Below are positions 1-7,692 of a stretch of 44,188 nucleotides of DNA, piece by piece. This DNA is from Actinomycetes bacterium (lineage in GTDB: Bacteria > Actinomycetota > Actinomycetes > Nanopelagicales > Nanopelagicaceae): positions 1 to 44,188 of the forward strand of contig BJFZ01000007.1 in assembly GCA_014190175.1 (NCBI GenBank), read 5' to 3'. The translations under genes and the position numbers were made by a program. Position 1 is the first letter of the stretch; each line of letters opens with the position of its first letter. The notes beneath the pieces are model-generated. The model did no database searches. It saw only the letters and a program-made list of their open reading frames with translations, and was not told the origin of the DNA.

Positions 1-101
1 ATAGCGACAACAGTTAATCCAGCTTTTTTAGCATTTTCTAGCATCTCAAAAGGTTTATCAGTGCCATCGCTAGCCGTCGTATGTGTGTGTAAATCAATCA
101 T
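1..101 (-). CDS. PHP-domain phosphoesterase, N-terminal fragment
   Basis: Only the first 33 codons lie in the window; the gene runs off the left edge. Reading leftward from the ATG at 101, the protein begins with MIDLHTHTTASDGT. The HxH pair followed by SDGT is the opening metal-binding motif of PHP (polymerase and histidinol phosphatase) domains, which hydrolyse phosphoesters with a metal cluster. The start overlaps the last 8 bases of the upstream transporter gene, so the two are probably co-transcribed and translationally coupled. The fold call rests on one motif at the expected N-terminal position. Substrate cannot be inferred. Confidence 0.75.
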   Translation of the reverse strand, partial: MIDLHTHTTASDGTDKPFEMLENAKKAGLTVVA

Positions 102-1017
102 TTTTCTGCACCTGATCAACCTGTAGAGAAGCGGATTTTGTAGCCACTAACCCTGATCCCAATAACAATAAAATCAAGCCAGGAATTACTCCAGCCGGTG
201 GAATTTGGTCTAACCACCAAACTGCTAACAAAGCACCGACGGGAAGTTCAAAAAATACAATTAAAGAAACGACAGTTGGTGAAACCCTTTGCAACACCTG
301 ATTAAACATGGTGTGCCCCAAAATTTGCGCTCCTACAATCAAACCAAGAACCAATAACCATTCATATCTTGGATAATCAATAATCGGAGCATCAGTAAAT
401 AGCACGACTACAAAACAAGTTGCGGCACAAACAAAATAACAAACGGTTGTGTATGTCGTAGTGGAAATTTCGCGAAGTACATGCCCGCCAGAAATTACAT
501 AAGCCGCTGATAATGCCGCTCCTAGTAATGCAATTAAATCTCCAACAAGTGCTCTGGTTGATAGCTGCCAATCAATTCCGGTAATTATTAATACGCCAAC
601 CATTGATATCGCCATGCCAAGCCAAACTTGCATGGCCACTTTGGCTCCGCGCATCCGGACCCAGATTGCGGCAAATATTGGTTGCACCGCTGTTATGGCA
701 ACACCACTTGCCACACTTGTTAAACGCATAGATGCAAAAAAGCAGATGAAATGCAGAGCAAGAAAAACACCAGCAATCACTGACCAAAGCCATGCATTGC
801 GACTCATCCTGTGCCATTCGCCACTTCTTAATGCAAACGGAAGTGAAAAAAGCGCGCCGCCTAAATTGCGCCAAAAAATTGCAACTGGAACTGCCATCTG
901 ACCCAACGCGATCAATGGCCCTGAAGTGCCGATGCCAAAAATTCCAATAATTAAGCGGCCAATATCAGCCGGTTTTATACCTTTAGCGCCGCTGGTAGCG
1001 ATCTCTGGAGCAGACAT
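94..1017 (-). CDS. DMT superfamily (EamA-type) membrane transporter
   Basis: A 307-residue protein made almost entirely of hydrophobic segments, about ten in two similar halves, as expected for the ten-helix EamA/RhaT drug/metabolite transporters. An early segment resembles the EamA start (IIGIFGIGTSGPLIALGQM), and each half ends in a Gly-rich helix. These proteins export or import small metabolites across the inner membrane; the substrate is unknown. I chose the ATG at 1017 rather than the ATG at 1065, because the longer version adds a basic stretch that would overlap the divergent gene and because a TANNNT box ends 7 bases before 1017. It is divergent from the MgtE-like gene and co-directional with the PHP gene. 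Confidence 0.8.
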   Translation of the reverse strand: MSAPEIATSGAKGIKPADIGRLIIGIFGIGTSGPLIALGQMAVPVAIFWRNLGGALFSLPFALRSGEWHRMSRNAWLWSVIAGVFLALHFICFFASMRLTSVASGVAITAVQPIFAAIWVRMRGAKVAMQVWLGMAISMVGVLIITGIDWQLSTRALVGDLIALLGAALSAAYVISGGHVLREISTTTYTTVCYFVCAATCFVVVLFTDAPIIDYPRYEWLLVLGLIVGAQILGHTMFNQVLQRVSPTVVSLIVFFELPVGALLAVWWLDQIPPAGVIPGLILLLLGSGLVATKSASLQVDQVQKND

Positions 1018-1024
1018 GAGTCTG

Positions 1025-1030
1025 ACCCTA
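1025..1030 (-). promoter_or_regulatory. -10 box TAGGGT, leaderless, for DMT transporter
   Basis: On the minus strand TAGGGT ends 7 bases before the ATG at 1017, with no Shine-Dalgarno sequence between. This predicts transcription starting at or next to the start codon. It faces the opposite promoter at 1036-1041, with only 5 bases between the two boxes. Confidence 0.6.
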
Positions 1031-1035
1031 GCGGG

Positions 1036-1041
1036 TACCCT
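1036..1041 (+). promoter_or_regulatory. -10 box TACCCT, leaderless, for MgtE-like gene
   Basis: TACCCT ends 7 bases before the ATG at 1049. No ribosome-binding site precedes that ATG, which fits a leaderless transcript. An alternative in-frame ATG at 1016 has a GGAG 5 bases upstream, but using it would place translation across the facing promoter. Confidence 0.6.
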
Positions 1042-1048
1042 TAGCCTT

Positions 1049-2335
1049 ATGAGCGGCGCAATCAACCTATCGAATCGAATTAATCGAGTCTTTATCGCGC
1101 GCCTATCCGGAACCGCAGTTTTTGACCCTGCCGGTGACCAAGTCGGAAAGGTGCGCGATGCAATCGCGACCCTACAAAGTGGCTCAGCGCCACGAGTTTT
1201 GGGATTAATTATTGAAGTGCCACCACGTCGGCGGATCTTTATTCCAATTACCCGGGTGACTTCAATTGAACCAGGGACTGTAGTTATTACCGGATTACTA
1301 AATGTCCGCCGTTTTCAACAACGACCAGGTGAACTTCTGGTGCTCGGTGAGTTTCTAGATCGTGCTATTAATTTAACTGAAACTGGGGAGCGAGTTGTAA
1401 TCGAAGATATCGCGATGGAACAAAATCGACGCGGTGATTGGCTACTAAATAAAGTTTCGGTTTCGCGCAAACATTCTGGATTGCGCCGACGTGGTCCAAG
1501 TATGACTGTGGATTGGAGTGAAGTTTCAGATTTCACTACCTCTGAATCAGAACATGGCGTTTCAAATTTACTTTCTACTCTTGTTTCACTACATGCAGCC
1601 GACCTTGCAAGTGCTCTGCAAAATCTTTCTATGCACCGTCGAATTGAAGTTGCTCGCGCCCTTGATGATGAGCGCCTTGCTGACGTACTTGAAGAAATGA
1701 ACGAAGAAGAGCGAGTCGCACTTATTGCTCAATTAGAAGGTGAGCGCGCCGCCGATGTGCTCGGTGAGATGGATCCTGATGACGCTGCAGACCTCTTGCG
1801 CGAAGTTGGTAGTGAAAAAGCCGAGACCCTTTTGCAGTTGATGGAGCCAGAAGATGCTGAAGATGTCCGGCGTCTGATGACTTATGAAGATTATTCTGCT
1901 GGTGGAATGATGACAACCGAACCAATCGTTCTTGCTGCTGATAATACTGTTGCAGAAGCACTTGCTGCACTTCGGGGAAGTGACATTACTCCAGCTCTGG
2001 CTTCGCAAATTTATGTCACTCGCGCTCCATATGAAACTCCTACCGGAAAGTTCCTCGGAATTGCGCATTTCCAACGATTATTGCGTGAACCTCCAGCAAC
2101 GTTGCTAGGTGCGGTAATAGATACCGAGAACGAAGCACTTTCTGCGGATAAAAATCTCGCTGAAATTTCTTCCTACTTTGCTACATACAACTTAGTTGCA
2201 GTTCCGATTATCGATTCAAATGATCGGTTGCTTGGAGTTGTGACAGTTGATGACGTGCTTGACCACTTACTCCCTGAAAACTGGCGTAACGCAAATGAAG
2301 GCCATTTAATGGGAAGAACGGAGACACTCTCATGA
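1049..2335 (+). CDS. PRC-barrel / MgtE_N / CBS-domain protein, soluble
   Basis: A 428-residue protein. Residues about 15-155 look like PRC-barrel repeats (GTAVFDPAGDQVGKVRDA at the start). About 180-290 is the MgtE N-terminal superhelical domain, with its repeated acidic pattern (ALDDERLADVLEEM, QLEGERAADVLGEM, MDPDDAADLL). About 290-420 is a CBS pair (MTYEDYSAGGMM, then VPIIDSNDRLLGVVTVDDVLDHLL). The five-helix MgtE channel domain is absent, since the protein ends right after the CBS domains. This is therefore a cytosolic sensor-like relative of the Mg2+ channel, not the channel itself. The longer frame from 926 was rejected because it overlaps the divergent gene. The stop overlaps the start of the DUF1003 gene (ATGA), implying coupling. 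Confidence 0.82.
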   Translation: MSGAINLSNRINRVFIARLSGTAVFDPAGDQVGKVRDAIATLQSGSAPRVLGLIIEVPPRRRIFIPITRVTSIEPGTVVITGLLNVRRFQQRPGELLVLGEFLDRAINLTETGERVVIEDIAMEQNRRGDWLLNKVSVSRKHSGLRRRGPSMTVDWSEVSDFTTSESEHGVSNLLSTLVSLHAADLASALQNLSMHRRIEVARALDDERLADVLEEMNEEERVALIAQLEGERAADVLGEMDPDDAADLLREVGSEKAETLLQLMEPEDAEDVRRLMTYEDYSAGGMMTTEPIVLAADNTVAEALAALRGSDITPALASQIYVTRAPYETPTGKFLGIAHFQRLLREPPATLLGAVIDTENEALSADKNLAEISSYFATYNLVAVPIIDSNDRLLGVVTVDDVLDHLLPENWRNANEGHLMGRTETLS

Positions 2336-2805
2336 GCAAGCGTCTAGATTTGCCGCGCTCAATGAAGCGCTCTTTCCGATTTGGATTTAACTCAGAAGCT
2401 TTTGGCGTGCTCTCAGAGCGCTTTGCGCGTTTTCTAGGCACTGCGAATTTCTTGGTTTATATGAGCGGTTTTGTTATTTCATGGGTTCTTTGGAACTCAC
2501 TTGCTCCTGCCAACCTTCGGTTTGATGATTTCCCATTTATTTTCTTAACTTTAATTTTATCTTTACAGGCATCTTATGCAGCACCTCTTATCTTGCTCGC
2601 CCAAAATCGCCAGACTGACCGCGATCGCATCCAATTTGCTGAAGACCGCGCACGTGATGAGCGCAACTTGGCTGATACCGAGTACATCACTCGTGAAATT
2701 GCATCTTTACGCACTGCACTAAATGATGTGGCAACTCGTGACTTCATCCGTGGTGAAATTCGTGACTTACTTAGTGAAATTAAAGAGAGTAACGAAAAAG
2801 ATTAA
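2332..2805 (+). CDS. DUF1003 membrane protein
   Basis: 157 residues with the DUF1003 layout. A basic N-terminus leads into two closely spaced transmembrane helices (about residues 38-56, FLVYMSGFVISWVLWNSL, and 66-90). A charged, probably coiled-coil C-terminal tail of about 60 residues follows (AQNRQTDRDRIQFAEDRARD onward). Function is not established for the family. The gene overlaps the PRC/MgtE_N/CBS gene by 4 bases, and in other actinobacteria these two families are also found together, so a joint role in divalent-cation or stress homeostasis is a reasonable inference. The stop is 1 base from the convergent mrp stop. Confidence 0.8.
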   Translation: MSKRLDLPRSMKRSFRFGFNSEAFGVLSERFARFLGTANFLVYMSGFVISWVLWNSLAPANLRFDDFPFIFLTLILSLQASYAAPLILLAQNRQTDRDRIQFAEDRARDERNLADTEYITREIASLRTALNDVATRDFIRGEIRDLLSEIKESNEKD

Positions 2806-2806
2806 A

Positions 2807-3943
2807 TTACTTGGTAAAAAGCGGAAGCGGCTTACCGGCAAGAGTTTTATTGCGCTTTAACAATGCATCGGCTAATTGATAGATTGCTTGCGCTGCAGGA
2901 GTTTCTGGATCACCTAACACAATTGGTTTGCCACTATCTCCGCCGGAGCCAAGACGTGGATCAAATGGAATTTGAGCAAGTAGCGGAACTTCGAAACCAG
3001 TTAGAAGTGAAAGCCGGCGCGCGCTTTCAGCGCCTCCACCACTTCCAAATAGTTCAACAACCGGCCCGCCTGGAATCAATGGGGATGGGGACATATTTTC
3101 AACCACCCCAGCAATATGTTGCTTTAATTGGTGCGCAATTCTTCCAGCTCGTTCGGCAACCTCTGCAGCGGCAACTTGTGGTGTTGTAATGACAATAATT
3201 TCAGATGATGGAATTAGTTGTCCGAGTGATATCGCCACATCGCCAGTTCCTGGTGGAAGATCCAGAAGTAAGAAATCTAAATCTCCCCAATATGCATCTG
3301 CCAATAATTGTTCTAGGACTTTATGCAACATCGGTCCGCGATATGCGACTGCATCATCACGTTCTGGTTTAAACATCTCCATTGAAGCAACCCGGATTCC
3401 ATAATTCTCAGGTGGAATAAAGGTAGTGCTATCAATCGCAGTGGGTCTCGCGCCAAGCATTCCAAGCAATCGTGGAATGGAGTGACCATAAACATCAGCA
3501 TCTAAAATTCCAACAGTTTGTCCGCGTTGGGCTAAAGCCACAGCAAGGTTGGCGGTCAGGGAAGATTTTCCAACGCCGCCTTTGCCAGAAGCAATTCCAA
3601 AAACCCGGGTAAGTGATGAAGGTTGCGCAAAAGTAATTACTCGGTCTGGCGCTCCTCCGCGAATAATCTTTTTTACATTCTCTCTTTGTGCTTCGTTCAT
3701 TACATCGTACTTAACTCCAACTTCGACAACCCCTGGAACATCTGCAAGCGCTTTTTGGATTTCGCTAAAAATCCGATCTTTCATTGGGCAGCCTGAGATT
3801 GTTAAGTAGATTTCAATTTGAGCGATTCCATCTTTGAATGTGACGCTTTTGACCATTCCCAATTCAGGAAGTGGTTTGTGAAGTTCAGGATCAATCACCT
3901 TATTTAGAGCAAGATTAATTAACTCAATTACGGACTCAGACAT
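2807..3943 (-). CDS. mrp: Mrp/ApbC P-loop ATPase, iron-sulfur carrier type
   Basis: 378 residues. About 1-85 is a MIP18/DUF59 domain (INLALNKVIDPELHKPLPEL, with Cys52 in ISGCPMKD). The ParA/MinD-like ATPase follows, with the deviant Walker A GKGGVGKSS at 120-128, DADVYGHSIPRLLG, and the DLPPGTGD switch. Mrp proteins are ATP-dependent carriers or scaffolds for iron-sulfur clusters. I do not see the C-terminal CxxC of the best-studied ApbC/Nbp35 members, so cluster binding may use other residues. It is the last gene of a leftward htrA-tatB-mrp unit, 3 bases after tatB, and converges on the DUF1003 gene. Confidence 0.9.
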   Translation of the reverse strand: MSESVIELINLALNKVIDPELHKPLPELGMVKSVTFKDGIAQIEIYLTISGCPMKDRIFSEIQKALADVPGVVEVGVKYDVMNEAQRENVKKIIRGGAPDRVITFAQPSSLTRVFGIASGKGGVGKSSLTANLAVALAQRGQTVGILDADVYGHSIPRLLGMLGARPTAIDSTTFIPPENYGIRVASMEMFKPERDDAVAYRGPMLHKVLEQLLADAYWGDLDFLLLDLPPGTGDVAISLGQLIPSSEIIVITTPQVAAAEVAERAGRIAHQLKQHIAGVVENMSPSPLIPGGPVVELFGSGGGAESARRLSLLTGFEVPLLAQIPFDPRLGSGGDSGKPIVLGDPETPAAQAIYQLADALLKRNKTLAGKPLPLFTK

Positions 3944-3946
3944 TTA

Positions 3947-4249
3947 TTACGGTGCTTCTGGATCTAATTTTGCATTATTGACCGGCTGATCACTTTCATT
4001 GTTTTCATCCAAAACCGAATCCATTTGCTTCCGAATGAAAGTTTTTGGATTCAAATCTGCGATATCCAAATTTTCAAAACCTGGCCCCAGATTGTCCCGT
4101 AATTCAGCAGTTGCGTTAGAGGTAAATCCTTTTACTTTGTGCAGAAATTTAGCGGCATCAGAGGCGAAAGTTGGCAGCCGTTTTGGCCCAAGCAGCATTA
4201 GCGCCACTACGCCAAGTCCCAAAATTTCACCGGCACCAATATCGAACAT
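3947..4249 (-). CDS. tatB: Twin-arginine translocase subunit TatB
   Basis: 100 residues. It starts with MFDIGAGEILGLGVVALMLL, a short transmembrane helix near residues 6-20, then the Gly-Pro hinge (LGPKRLP) and an amphipathic helix (about 27-50). A polar, acidic tail follows. This is the TatA/B fold. The MFDIG start and the htrA and mrp neighbours favour TatB, the receptor-complex subunit that hands folded Tat substrates from TatC to TatA. In actinobacteria tatB commonly sits directly downstream of htrA, as it does here (16-base gap). No tatA or tatC is in the window. Sec-independent export would need those genes elsewhere. Confidence 0.85.
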   Translation of the reverse strand: MFDIGAGEILGLGVVALMLLGPKRLPTFASDAAKFLHKVKGFTSNATAELRDNLGPGFENLDIADLNPKTFIRKQMDSVLDENNESDQPVNNAKLDPEAP

Positions 4250-4265
4250 GGTGCCATCTTAATCC

Positions 4266-5465
4266 TTAATCTGAAGAAGCTGCCAAAACTACTGTGACAG
4301 TCCGCTTGCTGCCATTTGCTGACAACAACAATTTCACTGAATCACCTGGTTGTTTGGCTCGAACTGCCACTATTAATTCATCAGCAGAATTAACACTTTT
4401 TCCATCAATTCCGATGATCGTGTCTCCCGCAACAATTCCAGCTTTCGCGGCAGGGCTGCCCGCCAAGACTTCTGCGATACGTGCACCACCACCTGAATAT
4501 CTAATATCAAGCGATACTCCGATAACCGGATGTGAAGATTTGCCAGTCTTAATTAATTGCTCTGCTGTGCGACGAGCTTGATTAATTGGAATCGCAAATC
4601 CAAGTCCAATTGATCCAGTCTGAGATGAAGATGAATCTAAAGTTGCAATCGCTGAATTTATGCCAATCACTGCGCCAGATTTATCAACCAACGGCCCACC
4701 AGAGTTTCCCGGATTGATCGCAGCATCTGTTTGCAATGCATTAATAAATGAACTTTCGGTATTTCCACTGCCGGCGGTTACTGCACGGTCTTTGGCACTA
4801 ATGATTCCTGATGTCACAGTTCCAGCCAACCCAAGTGGTGAACCAATGGCTATGACGCTGTCCCCGACTTGAACTTTGTCACTATCTCCAAATTGCAACG
4901 CTCTCAGATTTCTTAAATCGACTTTAACAACTGCTAAATCGTATGCAGAATCTCTTCCAACTATTTTCCCATTTACAGTTTTACCATCACTAAATGAAAC
5001 TCTAAGTGAGCCACCATTGGCTACGCCTTCCACCACATGGTTATTTGTTAAAAGATATCCGTCAGATCGAATTACAAAACCAGTTCCAGCGCCACCTTCT
5101 GATCCATTTCTTACGGAGATGGAAACCACTGAAGGCAAAACTTTTGCTGCCAATGCTGAAATTGAATCAGGGGCCCGCTCAATTGAATTATCGACTGAAA
5201 CAAATTTTGCTCCTGAATCGAAAAGAGATCCGCCGCCGGCATTTCCGATTACTCCACCTATCGCGCCAGCGATAACGGCCATCGTAACTGCAACATTAAA
5301 TGGAATGTATCCCTTACGTTTTCTTGACTGTCTTGATGGTGGTAACGAGTTGAACGTGCTGTTGGCATTAATAGCGCTTTGTTGCGGAGCAGCAAATGAA
5401 CGGGGCAGTTCAGGGGCATCGCCATCTGAATTGCTAGGCGTTGACCACCAACCTGGTTCACTCAT
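4266..5465 (-). CDS. htrA: HtrA/DegP-type serine protease with PDZ domain
   Basis: 399 residues. A cytosolic Ser/Asn/Pro-rich tail (1-50) precedes one transmembrane helix (about 54-78), then a trypsin-like domain and a C-terminal PDZ domain (about 305-395). The triad is visible: His143 in TNNHVVEG, Asp176 in SAYDLAVVKV, Ser255 in NPGNSGGPLV. It is a membrane-anchored extracytoplasmic protease for misfolded proteins. Unlike most unit-leading genes in this window, it has a real leader with AGGAG 6 bases before the ATG. In Mycobacterium and Streptomyces the gene before htrA is normally an ECF sigma factor with its anti-sigma; here that slot contains only 77 non-coding bases before the O-methyltransferase gene. 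Confidence 0.92.
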   Translation of the reverse strand: MSEPGWWSTPSNSDGDAPELPRSFAAPQQSAINANSTFNSLPPSRQSRKRKGYIPFNVAVTMAVIAGAIGGVIGNAGGGSLFDSGAKFVSVDNSIERAPDSISALAAKVLPSVVSISVRNGSEGGAGTGFVIRSDGYLLTNNHVVEGVANGGSLRVSFSDGKTVNGKIVGRDSAYDLAVVKVDLRNLRALQFGDSDKVQVGDSVIAIGSPLGLAGTVTSGIISAKDRAVTAGSGNTESSFINALQTDAAINPGNSGGPLVDKSGAVIGINSAIATLDSSSSQTGSIGLGFAIPINQARRTAEQLIKTGKSSHPVIGVSLDIRYSGGGARIAEVLAGSPAAKAGIVAGDTIIGIDGKSVNSADELIVAVRAKQPGDSVKLLLSANGSKRTVTVVLAASSD

Positions 5466-5497
5466 TTAAAGCTCCTGACTAAATCGAGACGAAGTAA

Positions 5498-5520
5498 AGC
5501 CTAATTAAATTACGGTAATT
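5498..5520 (-). promoter_or_regulatory. Putative htrA promoter with upstream palindrome
   Basis: On the minus strand TAGGCT (5503-5498) lies about 32 bases before the htrA ATG, leaving a short leader that contains AGGAG. Just upstream is a perfect inverted repeat, AATTAC-G-GTAATT (5508-5520). It occupies the spacer region of the promoter and is a candidate operator. Function is inferred from position only; an AT-rich palindrome this short can occur by chance. Confidence 0.35.
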
Positions 5521-5542
5521 ATGAGACATGAAAATTAAGGAA

Positions 5543-6181
5543 TCATGAGAGTTTGCTGGGTGCTTTAAGGGCAACTAGCAGACCATCCCCAATCGGTAGT
5601 AAAAGGGTAAGCCAACGAACCCGGTCACTGCGAACTCCACGGATCGCCTCACGAAGCGAGACCGTCACCTCATCACGCTGTGAAAGATCGGCAACTTTTC
5701 CATCTCGCATTGCATGGTCAATTACTAGCGCGCCTCCTGGGCGCAAAATTCGGTATGCATCTTCCACTAAATGTTCGCTACCAATTTCGCGAAGAACCAC
5801 CATGTCATAACCTTCATCGGTAAGTCTGCGTAAAATTTCAGCGCCTTCTCCATTAATGAGCCGCACTCGGCTTGGAGCAATATCTTCATCTTCTAGCGCC
5901 GCACGTGCCATTTGCAAATGTTCAGCTTCTGCATCGATCGATGTAATAACTGAATTCTCATCACACCCTCGCAATAGCCACAATGTGCCAACAGCGCTTC
6001 CGCAACCAACTTCAACAATTGCTTTGGATTGCAAAGCTGCTGCTAGAAATTTTAATGTTGCTCCAGTTCCAGTTGAAGTTTCATTACTTCCTAATTCAAC
6101 TCCACGTGCACGTGCTTCTTGAATAATCTCATCTTCAGTTATAAAACTTTCAGCAAAGGTATGCATCTGTTCAATTTTCAT
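5543..6181 (-). CDS. Class I SAM-dependent O-methyltransferase
   Basis: 212 residues. It has the O-methyltransferase family 3 layout: N-terminal helices (MHTFAESFITEDEIIQEARA), motif I AIVEVGCGSAVGTLWLL, the motif II acidic residue in SIDAEAEHLQMAR, then YDMVVLREIG and LRPGGALVIDHAM. The start at 6181 is preferred to 6196 because it makes an ATGA overlap with the end of pepA. It is the homologue by position of the methyltransferase beside sigE-htrA in mycobacteria (Rv1220c in M. tuberculosis). The substrate is unknown; relatives methylate catechol-like or caffeoyl-CoA-like hydroxyls. Confidence 0.82.
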   Translation of the reverse strand: MKIEQMHTFAESFITEDEIIQEARARGVELGSNETSTGTGATLKFLAAALQSKAIVEVGCGSAVGTLWLLRGCDENSVITSIDAEAEHLQMARAALEDEDIAPSRVRLINGEGAEILRRLTDEGYDMVVLREIGSEHLVEDAYRILRPGGALVIDHAMRDGKVADLSQRDEVTVSLREAIRGVRSDRVRWLTLLLPIGDGLLVALKAPSKLS

Positions 6182-7626
6182 AGCGAACTTATCCATTCCA
6201 CAAGCAATCGAACTCCAAAACCCGTTCCACCTTTAACATTTTCGCCGGCATCTACTTCAGAGCGAGCACTTCCGGCGATATCTAGATGCACCCATCGACT
6301 ATCGCCAGCAAAATGCTCTAAGAAAAGCGCTGCGGTAATTGAGCCGCCAGAAACATGTGGCTTATCTCCCAAATGATTGAAATCCGCAATTGGCGAAGCA
6401 AGCGATGGAATGTAATCATCAACCAATGGCATATGCCAAACTCGATCTCCAGATTTTTCGCCGATCTCTTGCAACTGTTTCGCCAGTTTTTGATCGCGGG
6501 TATACATCGCACCATGTTGGCGGCCAAGACCGAGTGTTGCGGATCCAGTAAGAGTTGCAATATCTAGCAAATAATCGGGTTTCAATTTTGTATTTGCATA
6601 AGCAAGTCCATCTGCTAATACCAATCGTCCTTCTGCATCTGTATTTCTAACTTCAACAGTAGTTCCACCATAATGAGTGATTACATCTGAAGGGCGCTGA
6701 GATGTTGCTGAAAGTAAATTTTCGGCACACATTAATAAGCCAGTTACTCGGACATTTAACCCAAGTGCGGCAATCGCTTTCATTGCTCCGATTATTGCTG
6801 CAGCTCCTGCCATGTCACTTTTCATCGCAACCATGGTGTCGTAAGGGCGCTTCAATGAAACACCACCGGTGTCAAACATAATTCCTTTACCTACTAAAAC
6901 CACATGTGGAACTTTTCGTTTAGTTTTGTGGTAAAAAAGTTCAATCATTACAGGTGGGCGTTTTGGAGATGAGTTTCCTACTGCGCGCAATCCACCAAAT
7001 TTTGCTAGATCCGCCCCCGTATGTACTTTGATTTCAATCTCACTTCGCGAAAAAGCGCTCTTTGCTTGCTTTGCCATCCATTGGGGACTTTTCATATTTG
7101 CAGGAGTATGAATCAAATCTCTAGTTAACCAAACTGAACTCAAAATTGTTTTCGCACTTACTAAATCTTCTGCACGCATACCAAATATGCCGATAGTCGG
7201 AACTTTTACTTTTGCCGCGGCCCCAGTTTTTAAATTCCAAGAGTAATTTGCAAGACCGGCACTGATTAAATGTCTTTGCTGCCCATGGGAGCCTGATGCG
7301 CAAGCGCTGAGCAAAATCTTTTCGCTTCCCCGAACTTTGCGGCCTAATGCAGCTCCCACTTTTGCAAAATCAGCAGGAGTTGCCTTGCCAATTCCAACAA
7401 AATAGATTTTTTCTAACTTTGGATATTTCTTACTACTTACGGAAAGTTCGGTAATTTCCGCAACCTTTCCACCGTGCTCACTTCTTTTAATTTCAGCCTC
7501 AATTGAAATTTCACACTCTTTTGAAATTTGCTTAAAAAGATTTGCTTGTCCTGTTAATTGCTCAGTTGGCAAAGCCAGAATTTGGGCATGACTAATATCA
7601 AAATTAGTCAGAGTGGGGGCCAACAT
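6178..7626 (-). CDS. pepA: Leucyl aminopeptidase (M17)
   Basis: 482 residues, normal M17 length. A variable N-terminal domain (1-165) precedes the catalytic domain. The signature features are visible: the metal and catalytic lysine region VGKGIMFDTGGVSLK, then MKSDMAGAAAI, then NTDAEGRLVLADGLAYA, which carries the second metal ligands. These cytosolic dizinc or dimanganese hexamers release N-terminal residues during peptide turnover. The ATG at 7626 has TAGCGT 6 bases upstream and no Shine-Dalgarno, so it should head a leaderless unit together with the O-methyltransferase. It is divergent from nhaA. Confidence 0.93.
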   Translation of the reverse strand: MLAPTLTNFDISHAQILALPTEQLTGQANLFKQISKECEISIEAEIKRSEHGGKVAEITELSVSSKKYPKLEKIYFVGIGKATPADFAKVGAALGRKVRGSEKILLSACASGSHGQQRHLISAGLANYSWNLKTGAAAKVKVPTIGIFGMRAEDLVSAKTILSSVWLTRDLIHTPANMKSPQWMAKQAKSAFSRSEIEIKVHTGADLAKFGGLRAVGNSSPKRPPVMIELFYHKTKRKVPHVVLVGKGIMFDTGGVSLKRPYDTMVAMKSDMAGAAAIIGAMKAIAALGLNVRVTGLLMCAENLLSATSQRPSDVITHYGGTTVEVRNTDAEGRLVLADGLAYANTKLKPDYLLDIATLTGSATLGLGRQHGAMYTRDQKLAKQLQEIGEKSGDRVWHMPLVDDYIPSLASPIADFNHLGDKPHVSGGSITAALFLEHFAGDSRWVHLDIAGSARSEVDAGENVKGGTGFGVRLLVEWISSL

Positions 7627-7632
7627 GCTCCA

Positions 7633-7638
7633 ACGCTA
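7633..7638 (-). promoter_or_regulatory. -10 box TAGCGT, leaderless, for pepA
   Basis: TAGCGT on the minus strand ends 6 bases before the pepA ATG at 7626. The identical hexamer also precedes dapD, with a 7-base spacer. Confidence 0.6.
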
Positions 7639-7680
7639 GCGAAAATCAGCAGTCGAGGGTGGCATTTAGATGGAGTTAGA

Positions 7681-7686
7681 TAGAGT
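7681..7686 (+). promoter_or_regulatory. -10 box TAGAGT, leaderless, for nhaA
   Basis: TAGAGT ends 6 bases before the GTG at 7693. It lies inside a short duplicated stretch with two GAGTTAGA copies, which gives a second weaker TANNNT-like register upstream. Confidence 0.55.
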
Positions 7687-7692
7687 TAGAAA

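Noticed and set aside
926..1048. N-terminal extension of the MgtE-like gene
   Set aside because: It would overlap about 90 bases of the divergent transporter gene. The start at 1049 has a properly placed -10 box.
4876..5469. A 197-codon open frame on the plus strand opposite htrA
   Set aside because: It is an antisense shadow of a clear protease gene; the translation is Pro/Ser/Thr-rich with no family pattern.
5466..5542. Remnant of sigE or its anti-sigma gene
   Set aside because: 77 AT-rich bases with no translated similarity to a sigma or zinc-finger domain; no residual gene visible.
7664..7692. Short direct repeat (two GAGTTAGA copies) as a possible regulatory repeat or mobile-element scar
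   Set aside because: It is only two imperfect units, in a promoter region where TANNNT-like sequence is expected.
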